Part shown: in pieces, positions 13,501 through 27,439 of the stretch
Position numbering within the stretch: the first letter of the stretch is position 1
Layout: each line of letters starts with the position of its first letter
DNA from: Paralichthys olivaceus
Lineage: Eukaryota > Chordata > Actinopteri > Pleuronectiformes > Paralichthyidae
Reading direction: 5' to 3'
Length of the DNA: 64,000 nucleotides
Assembly: GCF_024713975.1 (NCBI RefSeq)
Contig: NC_091108.1
Location: forward strand, 8,105,001-8,169,000
Program-made: the position numbers and the translations under genes
Notes under the pieces: generated by a model
Databases searched by the model: none
What the model was told of the DNA's origin: nothing
What the model saw: the letters and a program-made list of their open reading frames with translations, nothing else

Positions 13501-16500
13501 AAGCGATGTTTTGGTGTCAGACAGCCACTGCCTCCAAGTGCTAAACATGTCAGGGAATTGGTCCTCACAGACACAAGTAACACAATATCTACTTGACATT
13601 GACTCTGGTTTGCAGTCGAGAAAGGAAATTGGTCTGGAAAATGAGATTGGGTTATAGATGAGGGCGGTAGAAGACATGAGTGAAGCTAAGATAGTCTGTG
13701 ACAAGAGTAAATGAGGGAGGACGTAACCTGGCAAATTAGGAGTAGCAGCAGTCTAAGTGAGCATTGCCCCTGCTGAGACACAGACTCAAGCAGAAATGAT
13801 ATGTAGAAAAACAAACATATAGAATAGGTCTCAAAAGAAATGCATGCCAATAATAGTGCATAACAAGCTGTATCCATGCACTGCTGGCCTGCAACTCATT
13901 TTCCATTCTTGACACTGATTTCAATGCTAGAGGACATTCTGTTTGCTTCCTTTGAGGCTTTATTCAGCAGACAGAATCTTTCCAAACCAGTGTGGAGCAC
14001 TCTTAACCCTTCCATGTGTGGTATGTCCGGAAAATCTCCAATCTGATCGGAATCACTAGCACAGCTGTTGTTCCAAAAACTTCATGTGGCAAGATGCCCA
14101 TGGATCCAGCTAAGCTTCTCACATGTTCCCTCTCTGGTTCAACTAATGAATTAATTCATTCTTTACTGTTATAGTGTGTGAGAGAAGGGAGGACGATCGA
14201 ACAGATGAAACCAGCCTTAATGAAACTGTAATCACGAAAGCATCTCCAGTGACAAATGCCAATTAGATTGCTTGGAAATTAAAATAATAATCACTGTGGC
14301 AAAAACAGTGGCCATGCAGTTCCAGAATATTAAAATGTTTCATAAATTAGCACTTACTGAAATGTAGAATGTGACATATGACTTGCCACAGACTTCCAAT
14401 CTGTTGTCTCAACAGAGGACAATTATCAGAGCCATAATGAGTTCATCAGGATAATGAAAGAGCCCAGGCTGATTTTCTACTCTGCATCTTAAACCCTTGC
14501 ATTAGCTTCTCCACCAACAATTTAGATTAGCGAACCCAAACACATACCCAAGAAATGCGTGGAGCAGATAAGATGTTGCTGTTGCAGGACATGCAGAGGT
14601 TACAGAACACTTCCAAACTACTGCTGAGAATTTTAAAAGAAATGCACAAGAATGACAAGAAAGTCTTGGAGTGCAACACATTTTTGTTGTACTGAATGGA
14701 TCTCTATTTTAATGACCAAACTAAGCAAGGCATTTTACACTTGAAAAATAAACGTGTGGGTGCTCACTTTTGGACAAACTATGATATATAGAAACTGTTT
14801 CTCAAAGCAATGATGCCTCAAAGCAATGAGTTTTCACAGACCACAGTAACAGCTTGGAAATATACAGCAGTGAGGCCATCATCAGTCTTTTGTTTTCGTA
14901 CAAGTGAGCTACTGTGACCCTGACTGATGTGTTAGCAGAGGTACTGAGCCATGGCAGATTAAGACACCACAGCATCTCAGCTCTGATAAAGGTACAAGTT
15001 TGTGTTCCCAGTAAAATGTCCTCGTAACTGAATTCTGCCACGAGGCAAACATTTTACGCTGGAGTGAAAGAGAGTGAAATGGTTTGATGCAGTTCCTTTG
15101 TCAGTCAAGTTTTTTGGTTTTTAAAAACAAGTATTTTCCCAGAATTCATGACAATAGTGTCAAGTGTTCATCTGTTGTACACAACAGTAGTGTGCAACAG
15201 ATGAATTAAGACACTCTTGGTTAGATTTAGACTTCATGAATCTGGAATGAAACAATGACTTAAAGTAAAGACTTGATTCAATTACTGACTTTTTAATTTA
15301 TTACACAACCACCCAATTTGGTTTCAATTACTCTGGCTGATCTTTTATATCTTTTCAGGCTTTAAGAGTAAAAGACAATGAAGTCATCTGAGTTTAAAAT
15401 TAAGAGTCCTTGTAAGTCCTTGTAAATCAATGATGTAAGTTTATACACAAGAATTAAACCAACTGGTTTTGGGCTATTTCTTCTTAAGTCTGGTCGTCAC
15501 CAAATGATCCCTCGTCGTCATCCCTCCAGTTGCTTTGGCAGCACCTGGAAGGAGCCAATATGCTTGATGGATTGGTCTTTGCATGCAGCAACTGTGGAGT
15601 TGACAAACTGCCTTTCCCATTCATACTTGTGCTTGTGTTGCAGTGACTATAGGTGCAGTTTTCTCCTAAACAATAGGTGTCACCGGTGAGAAAAATAGGG
15701 GTCATATAGATGTCTGACCTGTTCCCAGACTCTTTCCTCTAGCTCATCCATGTTAGCCACACCACACTAGTCAAGTTGAAAAAAATAGGGAGGTGCGCCA
15801 CCATCGCAAAACACGCCTTACACTTTATTGGAAATTACATAATTTCTGCCGCATATCCCTACACACAAGGACAGGAGTTAATTGAGATAAACACCCTCCA
15901 CCCTTAAAGCTGCACTCAGATTATAACCTCACATAGTTATTTTTCCAATCCAATATGCAGGAGTACAGAAAAGCACAAGTGAAAATGTGTCACCATCCAA
16001 ATATATGCGGGCCACACTGTACACAGGATGCTGAGTGCTAATTACAAAATGACTAAGCCAGTGATCATGTTATGGGTAAAGACGACCCCCCCAAAAAATC
16101 TCTGTCGAAAACAAAAGCCTTTGGTAAGAGGAACCATGACGCAGAGTGAGTCACAATCTTTTCAAATGCGACACACACGTGTACAGTTCCTCAAGTCGCG
16201 ATGTAAACAAAGGTGTTGCTTCGCAGATATAAAAAAAGCATAACAATGAATCACTGATTATTAATTTGCGCTTCCCTTAAATTCAGGACGGTGGTCGTTA
16301 CTCATCCGCAGCTTAAAGCATGTGAATAAGGTCGATCCTCTCGTCATTAGCCTCCGTGAAACAAGCACCACCTCAAAGTGTGAAGTTTGAAACTACGCTC
16401 AGCAGCACAGCAGATAATAAAGCATGGACAAGGCTATCTGCTTTAATTTATATGCAGGCAGAGAGTGATCTGCCTCAGGCGTGTTAGGCCTGACTAAGCA

Positions 16501-19500
16501 GAGTGAGTGAGACATTGACTTGTCTGCAGAGAGCCTTCCTACAACCCACGGAAGAGAAACCCATCTCCTCTGGCTCTGCCGAGCGGAGTAACATTGACAT
16601 ATGGAGACACTAACATCTATGCAACAGCAGCGTAACATGCTCCTGACTGAACTTCACAGTTTTGCAGCATAAAACAGAAAACCCACGGATTCAAAAGAAA
16701 CTCAACAATCGTGGCATCATCAAGAGACTACGTCAGGGGAACGTGTCATCTAAGACCAGCCATTAGAGAATGCTAGTTCAGCTACCAAAGCAGCTTTTTT
16801 AATAGACTCCTAATATCAGGAGATAAGAGAGAGTGGTAGAGACAGACAGGAAGATGGAGATGAAGCAAAAAAGGGGATTGAGGACAGAGCGAGAGAGAAA
16901 CCTTTGGCTTTCTCAGGTACATAAGTTATCTGACAGCTGCATTTGTAAAATGCAGAGAGGCCATTGTAAGTGCAGTGCTACATCATCTCAGTAATTACTG
17001 TATTCTGAGGGACCTAAATAATCACTGCTCTTATGAAAAGACTTTTCAAAACAACGCAATTCAAACCTTAGGAATTTACAACTGGGGTCATTTGGAGCAG
17101 ATACTGATACAACAGGTTAAACAAACACAGAGAACGCACAAAGATCTTTACAGTAGATACAAAAACGCAATACAGGTATTTATGCACATGTGTTATTTAA
17201 TATGCCGTTATTGTGTATGATAAAAATCACCAGTTTCTTATCAGATGAGCTGTGGATTGCGTTGTGTTGGACAAAGTATGAATCAGCAGCAGCAAAGGTT
17301 TGCTAATGTGCAGAGGCAGAGGCGGGAGACAGGAAGGTATGAACTCTGCTGCGGAATAGAGACACTTTGAGATAAGCAAAGTTACAGAAAATGCAAACTA
17401 GATGAGTCACCACTCCTGCTTGCCAGAATCGGAACAACACATTTCAGGTAAGGTCATTACAATTACAGTACAGATAACAATACAGTGCTGTGCATTGTTT
17501 TCCACTATCTCTTGCGGGTTTATGGTTTCTGTCGATGTCCTCCCCATAACCCCTCCAGCTCACTTAGTCTGAGCTATGGCCCTAATTTATCGTTGAAAGC
17601 CACCGCAAATCTTTAGATTGGTGATGGTTTTGTGATACGGATAGTGTCCGACTCAGGAGTGCAAACTGAGTGAGCACATTCACAACACCTACAGGGCATT
17701 TCTGGCTGTGCTCTGCTCTAACACAATGCACAATTCAACTGCCCTCCATTAAAATCCACAGGTGGCATGTAGACTTCACAAAGTCATTGTAAATTAGAAT
17801 TAGACCAAACTATAAAACCAGCCTGAGTCACATTTTGGATATCCATGACGACCGTCGTATGGCAATTTTTGAAGGGGATGACCATACATAAACACACACT
17901 TTCAATTTCAGGGTGCACACTGCAAAATCATCTTAAACCAACACAACAAGTAAACACACACTCGCACAGAGAAGGTGAGAATCCTGCCCCCAGTGAAACC
18001 ATTATTTGGTATCCTCCAGTCCCACAGACATAATGAGTCTCAGGGGCATGTAGTTATACTAAGCACCTCTTTCAAACCACAAAGGAACGGCTAATAAAGT
18101 TGAACTTACATCTGTCATAATTTGGATCAATCAACAAACAAGTGTACACAGGAAACTTTATATAACAACAACCTATGTTGTTACCTCAAGCGGTGAGAAA
18201 TGCACCACTACACAGTGGGTGGTCACTTCTTCAAAAAAGTGAAAACACACAATTAAATGTGTGTAAGTATAAATGTAACCCTTTAATTAATTAGAAATAA
18301 TCTTTAAATATCCCGAAAAAAAATCCCCCATGGTCACCATATGATTATTTTAGGTGAGGAGTGTCTCCCATGTCATTATGTTCACCGATCCAATATATTG
18401 ATTGGCATGGAAATGAGATGTCATTTTGCTGTCACCATGGTCAAATGGTGGTCATGCATCCTCTGCACACAGCGACTCTCAAGAGCAAACAGACGGGAAA
18501 AGAAAACATGAGACACAGGGTCGACGTTAACCACAGGAGGAGTGCTGCTGCACCTTAAAAGCTGGTTAGATGAGTCGGGTAATTGTGCTGAACATAGAGT
18601 AATGCAATTCGTGATAACAGCATAGGAGCATGCCTCACAGACAACTGCCATGGCAACAGACTGGCCTGTGCTAGCAAGGGGCTAGATTTAAATATAGAAA
18701 ACAGATTTATCATAATGGCCCGTGAAATAAAGTTTAACAAAGGCAGGTTCTCATCTGTGTTTAAACAATGATTTGACGACTCATGCTTAAATGTTTAATT
18801 TTAGTCCAGGTAGATGAATTAATTCACGGCCGTTAAGGCTCCTTAAATCATTGCAGAGAGCATTGGGAATATGGATGGAACTGTTTTTTAATATGTTGCT
18901 AATATATCTTATAAAAACTCAAATGGTTTAATGCACTGCAGCAGATACAGCGTGATCATCTATTCGACGAAAATCACTTGTTTAACTGGTGTGTAATAAG
19001 ACCTTTGCTGGATCCAATAAAGGAAGACAAAAATAATTATGATCTAATGAATTTTCAAAGGCCAGACACTGTACTCCCTAGTCAATGCTACAACTTTCCC
19101 CATGGCTAGATCCTTTGAAATCTTGGAGTTACCAGGATGGGGAGAGATTACAACACACAGGGGGAAGGATTGAATCATGATATAATATATTTCACAAAGA
19201 AACTGCTGAAATCTGTACTAATAATTATTCACAGTTTGTATTTGCTTTCATGTTTAGTCAAAAAAAATCGGGTGCTGAAATAATTAGTCGATTTATCGAC
19301 CACATGACAGAAGATAAATCAGCAACAATTTGAATTTCAGTCAAAAAGCTTCACGTAGTAGGGTTGAAAAACAAAACAAACAAAAAAATCATATAAAAGA
19401 ATTCATTGATCGTAAAAATCTAAAGCAAAAGCTGTAACATTAAAAAGCCAGACTGACCATGATCAAATTTTCTTTTGAAATACCAAAGAAGCTTGTCAAA

Positions 19501-19880
19501 TATCAAGTCTCTGTGTGTTCCACAGTTTAGTAGCCTCATCGGTATTTTATGGGCCACACAAGGAGCATTTAAAAGAAAAACAATGGCGGACCTTATAGTG
19601 ATGTGGCTCTAACATAAAATGATATAAAACCTCAGATGTAGAGAGGAGAAAAGCCAGTGAATGATACAGGTGGCCGGTGCAGTGGGGTAATGTGATTCAA
19701 TTTCTGTTTTAGTTAAGACTTTCGTAAAACATATATAAGTAAAGAATTATAATAGTTTTATTAGCTACTGATAAAAATCTGACTATTTCAGTATATTTCT
19801 GAATTAATAGAGGTCTGACATTGAGTTTAACTTGTTTGCTAAGATCCAGTTCAAGTATATTGAGTGTAGTTTTCCCCTTC
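13501..19880. other. No gene recognised
   Basis: There are no exons with family resemblance and no RNA genes that I can see. An 11-bp inverted repeat lies at 15167-15205. The stretch probably lies in the ASIC first intron. Confidence 0.4.
15167..15205. repeat. Inverted repeat (11-bp perfect arms)
   Basis: TTCATCTGTTG at 15167-15177 pairs perfectly with CAACAGATGAA at 15195-15205. A second, shorter symmetry (GTGTC and GACAC) flanks it. The loop itself contains TACACAACAG and so is partly self-similar. Origin unknown. Confidence 0.6.
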
Positions 19881-19889
19881 CTGCTTTTG

Positions 19890-20170
19890 GTTTGGACTAG
19901 GGTCTTTTGGGGAATCAGAGGTGAACCGATGTGTTAGCATACAAACTGTAGTTGGCTCAATGGTTAATAATGTTTCCAAGTAGGATCATACGTAACGAAA
20001 ACAACGTTGGGCCGAACATGCTTCCTTGAGGAATGCCATATTCTATACCATGGGCCTGTGTTAAGTTAGCACCTAACCTGACAAAGACTGCAATCAATTT
20101 AATAAGAATTAATCCAAGATAAAATGTCATCAGTGAGGCCCACTGACTCTAAGAGAAACAAAATTTTCTT
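19890..20170 (-). mobile_element. Decayed LINE reverse-transcriptase fragment, second copy
   Basis: On the minus strand 20037-20008 reads GIPQGSMFGP, the conserved polymerase block of fish LINEs. It is followed by a degraded version of the LYMxPLGxII segment and, near 19930-19960, NYSLYANT where a YADDT box would be. Upstream (20140-20040) a trace of the preceding helix (LSWINSYL-like) is visible between stops. Frames are broken and the catalytic box is lost, so the copy is dead. It is shorter and more decayed than the copy at 2.2-3.0 kb. Confidence 0.7.
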
Positions 20171-23050
20171 TAAATATGAGTAACTTCATAGCATTTGCAG
20201 GTGATGGATTGTGTTAAATTGATTCATTGTGGAAAGAGGCTCTTTACAGTTAAATCAGTTTTCAAATAATCTGTAACGCATCTCTCCTTACCTACTGCAT
20301 TATTGTTGATTAAACCTTAAAACTTTTTTAAAGATGTCAAAGTAAAGATGTAATTTTCTTTTCTTCCTACAGCTAATCAAATGTCACTATTTCCAGGTTT
20401 CTTGTGTCTTCTATGACATTAAAATGAATACCTTTGAGTTTTGAAAGACTGATGGGACCAAATAAGAAAAATGAGTCATCAACTTGAGCTTTGGGAAGTT
20501 GTTATGAACATTTCTCATGTTCTTACATTTCATGATATTATATGTGATTGATTAATCTCCAGACTGGCCGATTATGCAAATAATTTGTATTTTCTGTTTT
20601 ACGTTTACGAAAAGAGCAATGCCATTAAACGTTAAAAAACAAGAGGTGAACTCAAATTCTAAAATGTTAAATAGCGCACACGTAAACTTGAAACTGTGAT
20701 CGAACATATTCCTTGGAAAGAGCAAGGACCATTCCATTTATAAGTAAGGTTAAGATAAATACAGTAAATGAAGGTCAAACATTTGACTAAAATCCCCCCT
20801 TGCATCAGCGTTTAAAAAGAAAAATTACAGAAGGTTACAAACACAGAAAGAGAGAAGGGTGGGGTGGTTTTTTTCTCTCATGGCAGAGGTGTGACCTCTT
20901 GTCTGGCCACTGACTGCAGGCTATCATATCATCTAACAGCTTTGTCTGTAACTGCGCCATATTCTGCAACCGCAGACTAACAGTGTATAGAAATAAACTC
21001 GCTGCAAGGCGTATTTGTGGGCATGTCTCTACTGCTGGCCATTGCAATGTAAGATTGGATTTTCACAAGTGTTTCAGGGCCAAAGCCTTCTGTGCATCAC
21101 TCACATATTTCAGCTGACATTGGGAGCGCAGATGATGCCATTCAACATGTAACACTGTGCAATGTAGAATAAGAATAAAGGGATATCATTTTGCTATTCA
21201 AATGAAACCCACGAGTGAAGTAAAAGGGATATTGAGGATTTAGCATGAACCACAAATTAAAGGATTTTGAATCATAATAGTATTGACCATGGTTATTACA
21301 GGACAAATGGAATGGAAAAATCATGTGAGACCACATTATGCACCGACAGCAAACTAAGTGGGTATAATGAAGAAAAAATGAGCCAGAGGAAAGCTCAGAG
21401 CCACATACCAATCACTTCAAGGTTAATTTCATTAAGAACAGTAATTCAAGACTGCAACTATCTCATATCATCAATATATCAAAGCAAAAGCTACTTTGGA
21501 TTTGTTTCATTATTATTAGGAGAAAAAAACAAATCATTAATATGTGTATTATATGATAATAAATAATATAAATAATCTATTTATCATTATTCTCTATTTA
21601 TTACTACTTCAACATGAGTCAGTGGAAACATTTTAAACAAACCGGAGCAGTGTTACCTTCTGTCGTAAACAGGGCTTGTATAATACAGAGGGACATGTTG
21701 ACAATTTGGCCATCATATTAATTAATCAAGTCTTGGTTAAGATAAATGAACCACCATGGCGCATGAATGTAAATTAACTAAGCACCGCAGCCCTATTTTT
21801 GATGGTGTGACGCAGGTCATAATCAAGGTAATGACAAGTGAAATAATTTTCCAGCACAACTCTGTCTGTGCGATTAGTGGCTCGATGAACTAAAATGTAA
21901 GGGACTAAAGGAGTCGCCTGTTTTCAAGCTCTGGGCCAGATTTGGTGGAAATTAATAAACATTCTGAACATGCAGGAGGCAGAATCCATTTATTCAGAGA
22001 CATATTCATTTGGGCTTCCTTGTTGTGCTGCTGTACTTTAATGGAAAAAGCGCTCATGCAAACAGAAGGTAAAATGCTTATTGTGTCCAAGCCACGCCAA
22101 ACAAATATAGAGGTACTTGTTTCATGAGAGCAACATACTTTTATTTTTCTATACTTGCAAGTCAAGAACATTAATCAAACTAGGTTGACCTTTGCTTCCA
22201 GTATTAAGTTTTCAGTTTGAAATAATTTATGAATTAAACACTCCCACAGTGGAGTCTTCCCATCAGTTCAATGAATTCTCCACGGATCATGTTCGTACTG
22301 ACTTTGTCCTGCCATCACTAAAATTCACTTTTACATTCGTTCACATTCTGTTTGAACTCACAGATGGGCAGAGCAAAAAGAAATGTTCTATTAGTCAGCA
22401 TTAATGCTTTAAAACATGAACCGGTTCTGACCTCCCAGGATCTTCCTCAACACAACCCGTCAGTGACATCAAGGGAATTTTCTTTACATATTTTACATTT
22501 ACAGTCTGTACTCCATGCAACACCCTCTCTCCTTGGACCCACATTCCAGATGATGAACCAGTGAGATACTTATTGTGCCGTTTCCAGTGATTTAATGGAG
22601 ATAAATGGGGACGTTTTGACCAGTGGAAGAATACACAACCAAAATGCACAGAGGGTCCGATTTTCATCAGCTACTTGGTGCCAAATACAAATCAATAAAA
22701 AATTTATTGATTGGGTGAAACTAGCTCAGGACATTCCCACAAATGCCTTTTATCCGTGTATCTGCGCATTATTGGTTTTCTCCTGAGCCACTCATGCCAC
22801 AAATATGAGTTTTAGCTTTTATGTATGAATCTTTGAGAAAGAGTAACAGTCTTTAAAAGGATGGACATGTCCCTACTTCCTCCCACTATCCAGAAATGAA
22901 CAGCCACGGTGGCGTGGTCCTGTTGATACATATGTTCGTGAATCAGTCTTTGCATTTATTGCTTTAAAAACTAACTAAAACCAAACTTAGTAGGAAAATG
23001 AGCACTTGGAACAACAGTGCAATGAGAACTACCTGAAATTTAATTAATGT
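20171..23050. other. No gene recognised
   Basis: AT-rich DNA with only short, unsupported frames on both strands. I see no exon, RNA gene or repeat that I can name. Confidence 0.4.
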
Positions 23051-23054
23051 GTAC

Positions 23055-23197
23055 TTTGATCCATGTCTCATCAAATAACATGGAGGAGGTAGGATGTATA
23101 TCTATGCTGCAGCCAGCCACAAGGTGGCAATCAAGATGCTTTGGCTTCATTTTAGGGGAGCTGTCGTGTTGACCATCTTTATAAAAAATCTATGGTC
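23055..23197 (+). mobile_element. Fold-back/MITE-like repeat, half copy
   Basis: Runs from a CCATGTCTCATC...ACATGGAGGAGG block through GCAGCCAGCCACAAGGTGG and TTTGGCTTCATTTTAGGGGAG to CCATCTTTATAAAAAATCTATGG. The same ordered blocks occur at 47,999-48,135, and in reverse orientation at 39,371-39,476. It ends in the family's terminal word, the complement of ATAGA-CTGTATA-TAAAGATGG. No protein is encoded, so it is a non-autonomous element. Confidence 0.7.
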
Positions 23198-24019
23198 ACA
23201 GCAACAAAGAATAGGGATCAAAGCTGTAATTATTTGTCTCAGAATCATAATAATCCAGACCTAAACTTTACTTTCATGATCATTACATTAAAACACAAAA
23301 CTATAATGGAGAAGCGGATCCTCATCACACAATAATTCCCGTCAGGAAGTGTTTTTTGCAAACTATCTTTTGATTACTACAAGGCAGCAGCAGTCCACAT
23401 AAAAATCCTTTAAGGATATACCAGGAGACCACACCACTTGGCTGTGGCAGCAGTCGGCTGTGATGACTAATGTTGTTATCTGCTGATGTCAAATGTGAGT
23501 GGTGACATGAGGCAATCTCAGGCAGAGATTAGGCCCATTCGAGACACACTGACTGGGATGTAGACGAGAGGAGCCACTTTAGGTTGAGGGAAAATGACAA
23601 AGGCTGAAGTCAAGCTGAACAATTTCAGCTTTCCACAAATTGAACCATAAGTCAGTCAAATATGTTATATTCTGCAAAAGAAATACTGCTGTCATTCTGA
23701 GGGTTATAAGACAGAAGGTGTTGTGTTCATATGAAATATCAAGCAGGTTGTCAGTCTCTACAATCTGTTGTTTAAATAATGTACATGTATTGTTTATCAG
23801 ATACAAATATATAAATATGATTGGGGAGCATGCTACACCAAACTTATTATTTCTGACCAGCAAGCTTGATAAATCTAGATCTCAAGATAATTATTGATGA
23901 TATAACAAAGCCTGAAATACTCATGCTCTTTAATTTCTTCTCTACTCTGTTGTGTTACACTGATGTGTTACTTTCAACGTGCTCCCGGCTGTAGTCACAA
24001 AAGTCCCTGAACTATCGCC

Positions 24020-24345
24020 TCTGCAGAGGAGGTTATGTTTTTGTTTGGTTTGGTTTTAGCAGGATTATGCAAAAACTACTGAACAGATTTCCATTCAATT
24101 TTGTGGAGCACTGGGACATGACTCAGGGAAGAGCACCTTTATTGTGAGAAAGGTCGTTTTTAGCTAGGGTGAGAATAATTCATGTTTTTTGAGGAAAACA
24201 ATCAGGCAGGATTAGGTGACTGATAATTATGAGTGTGTACAATTTGGTGCAGATTCAAACCAAAATCAGGATCTAGTGAATTTAAATGTTGTTTGTTGAG
24301 GGGACTGTTGAGCTATAGCAGAGGTATGCACTCTACTGAATGTCA
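24020..24345 (+). repeat. Interspersed fish repeat (ending AGGTATGCACTCTACTGA)
   Basis: The stretch from GAGGAGGTTATGTTTTTGTT through GCAGGATTATGCAAAAACTACTGAACAGATT to GCAGAGGTATGCACTCTACTGAATG follows, block by block, a short non-coding repeat I recognise from many teleost genomes. It has no open frame of its own. A middle segment of the same family appears to recur at 28,525-28,650. I am fairly sure it is an interspersed repeat but not of its class. Confidence 0.65.
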
Positions 24346-26885
24346 TGATTAGCTCGCTAGCAGTGTTTGTTTGATACTATAAATATGAGTACATATTTAT
24401 GAGGTAACCTTTATGGATCGATAGCACAAGAAGGGACACTGGTCTCTGACTTCATCCTAAAGAACGTACTTCCTCCTCGGCTTGGAAGGAGATACTGTCT
24501 TAAATGCTAAAATCAATGAATGTCATAGTTTATGTGAAAAAATCCAACACGATTAGCTGCAGGCTTTCTCTACAGTATGACAAATCATATAAATCTTTAG
24601 CTTTGAAACACTTAAATCCCCCTGCACCACAGTGGGTATATACCATATTTAGCACTGCTCAATCCTGCCTGTGTGGATTTCCAGAGATGCTTCATGCCAA
24701 CTACATAAGCTGAACATTAATGAACTCCAGAGTATCATGTCTCAAATGTAATGGCATCCTTTTTTTCACTTAGATCCTGTCTTTTTCCGTGGTATCATGC
24801 ATTTATTTTTAGATCAGGTTTGATGCATGAGAAAGAAACTATTGCAGAGAAAAACAGGCTCATACTTCCAAACAGGTTACATACCATTGTTTACCACACT
24901 ACATCTTTGTCATGCTCTAAGTAATAGGCCTCAGCTTTGTTTCCCCTGTTTCAATTTAAACAATCCTGCGAGCAGCTGCCAAGTAACATGCACAACGCTG
25001 AAAGCAAAAATAACTGAGTGGGCCCCTTTCCTGCATCTAGGAGCAGGCTTTTTATTTTATTTTATAATATATATATACTTACCATTTCAAATGTACTACA
25101 ATACTGTAACACTGGAAACAATATGGAGATCATTGTATTGAGTAAATTCAAACAGTGGAAGCAGTCTGGGCGACACAAGTCTCTACTTTCCCTCACTTGA
25201 TGCTAATACTGCAGGGAGCACTCTGGGCTCTCCATCACAGTGAAGCTGTGGGGTGCACTGTGGTCTCTCTCTCATCTGATGCTAACACTGCTGGGGTGTC
25301 TCCCTCATCTGTAATGTATTCTGTCTGTCGATCACTGTCTTTACACCCCAAGCCGGTCTGATTTATCCTTGTCAATCTCGGTTGCTGCCTAAATCTTCCT
25401 CACTGGCTCTGTGCAGCAGTGTGCCAGTTACATGTTTATTATAGCCTGCATTTTTATTCATGAAATATTCTGTATTTATGACTGTTTCAAGGTATCCTGA
25501 TCCCCCCTCTCTGTAGCTCTATGTTAACTGGCCTATTGTTGTGCCATATTACAAAGACACATTCTCTGTAGGTGATGTGAAAACCTGATAAAGAAAATCA
25601 CAACGTATGTAAGGATTCTGAGAACATAATATCTGTATATATGGTATAGGCTAATAACCTTCATATGGCTGAAATGGTACAGCCTATTGAAAAAAAGCCT
25701 AAACACAATTTGCTGTTTATCTTGCCAACACTGTCCATAGCTGTCTGAACTATTGCAATCATTTCACCAGCGGCACATGGTGGTGATGGTCGCTTGCCAA
25801 GAGCTTCAGCCATTATTGCATTTTCAAGATAAGAGGTTAGAATGCATCCTCTGAGCAGTGCTGCTCGGCCTGGGGGCAGATTGGATGCTACAGTGACTCC
25901 CTATCGGAACGTGAGACTTTGAGGATAAGATACAGGAAGCTCATCAAACAATTTATGAATGTCTGTCCAAAAAGATCTCTATAATGGCCTTTTACCGAAT
26001 ATATTTAATCAGTGCTGACATTTCCTATTCATGATATGCCTGCATGTGTGCACCACGCCCCTTTAGCATAGTTATTTGTTGAAAATTCCTCAGACAGATT
26101 GAGGGATTACAAAGTTAAGAGAAATTTGAAGTTGCCTTCTATGAAACATATAGAGAACGCTCCTGGATTTTTCATTACAAAAATGTATTGCACCCGAGCT
26201 GTATTTGTAGAAAACATTTATCTTGCTGCCCATGCTCTCCTGTTTTCCCCATCTCCCTGTGCTCCTAAGTTTATACAGAGTACGTCTGTTACATTCTTCT
26301 CACAACTTATCAACTCTCGAAAAAAAACTCATGTAACATTATTCAGTGGAGCATCTTATTTGCTTCTTCCCTGACAGCTCCTGATGTTGATCCCCACTAC
26401 AATGTTCACATATCAATTGCTCTTGTTCAGTGGCACAGTGTGGATATATAAACTTGTTTTTTTTAACTAAAACTGATCATCTTAATAACGCAGATTAAAA
26501 GACTTGATAGTGGGAACAGGTTTATTGTTCCACAGCCCATGAATACATTTAACAATATGTTGACACAGTAGCTGTTGGAGCAGTCTGTGGATTTGGTGTT
26601 TTAACTCTGCTAAATTTCATGGTAAGTAGCTTTGTGAAGTGTTTTTAGATGCTCTCTAAAATGATTATGTAAGTGTTCACGAGGCTCCAGTGTCAGGGGT
26701 GAAGGTAATCTTGATTAATCCACTCATACAGAACATCTGTGTGTCTCCCAATGTGGTAAGAAGATATAAAAACAGAAGTTTGAGCTTGTGAATCAGTAAG
26801 ACGAGGACCTATTCTGGATTTTGGCAGCCAACACCAATATTAAGGTTTAAAAAAGTCCTAATAACAATGCATGATGTAGCTTCTG
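24346..26885. other. No gene recognised
   Basis: AT-rich, with short unsupported frames only. I see no repeat that I can name. Confidence 0.4.
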
Positions 26886-26975
26886 TAGTTATATATATAT
26901 CTATATAGATATATATAGATATATATATCTATATAGATATTATTGTTGACCATATCACTTAGCCCTAATGCAGCA
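26886..26975 (-). repeat. AT-rich palindromic tract at the end of a dispersed repeat
   Basis: 26891-26942 is built from ATATATATATCTATATAGAT units and is nearly its own reverse complement. Read on the minus strand, the adjoining sequence begins GGGCTAAGTGATATGG, which resembles the GGGCTGGGTGAYAYRG start of the repeat at 39,845. The two are probably copies of one family in opposite orientation. Confidence 0.5.
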
Positions 26976-27439
26976 GTTAGTCACATAGCCAGTAGCACAG
27001 TCGCACAACTGCTAGTGAATGCTAATGATGCTCCGTGTCTGTCCAGAAATGCAATGAAGCAAATGCAGTTATTATTTAAATCTCTAAAGTCAGTATGTGC
27101 TTGATGAGACAGTTTGATATTTATCAACTGATGCTGAACTGACAGAATAGTTTTTTACAGGCTGTCTTGCAGTTGATCATTATACCTATTATTAAATAGA
27201 ATATGCATCACCAACTGCTGAAATGTGATATTTTACTCCACCAACTCAGCTGCTGCAGTATTGTAAACAAATGGACCTGCTTGACAAACAACGAAATTAT
27301 GAGTTATAAAATCACCTCAAGCATGTTTTACTGCGCTATGCACTCTATTGCAAATCAGCCAACATATACAAACACTGCTGACATACAGTTGCTGTGACAA
27401 GCCAACAATATCATGGCCTCAGAAATACTGTATATCGTC

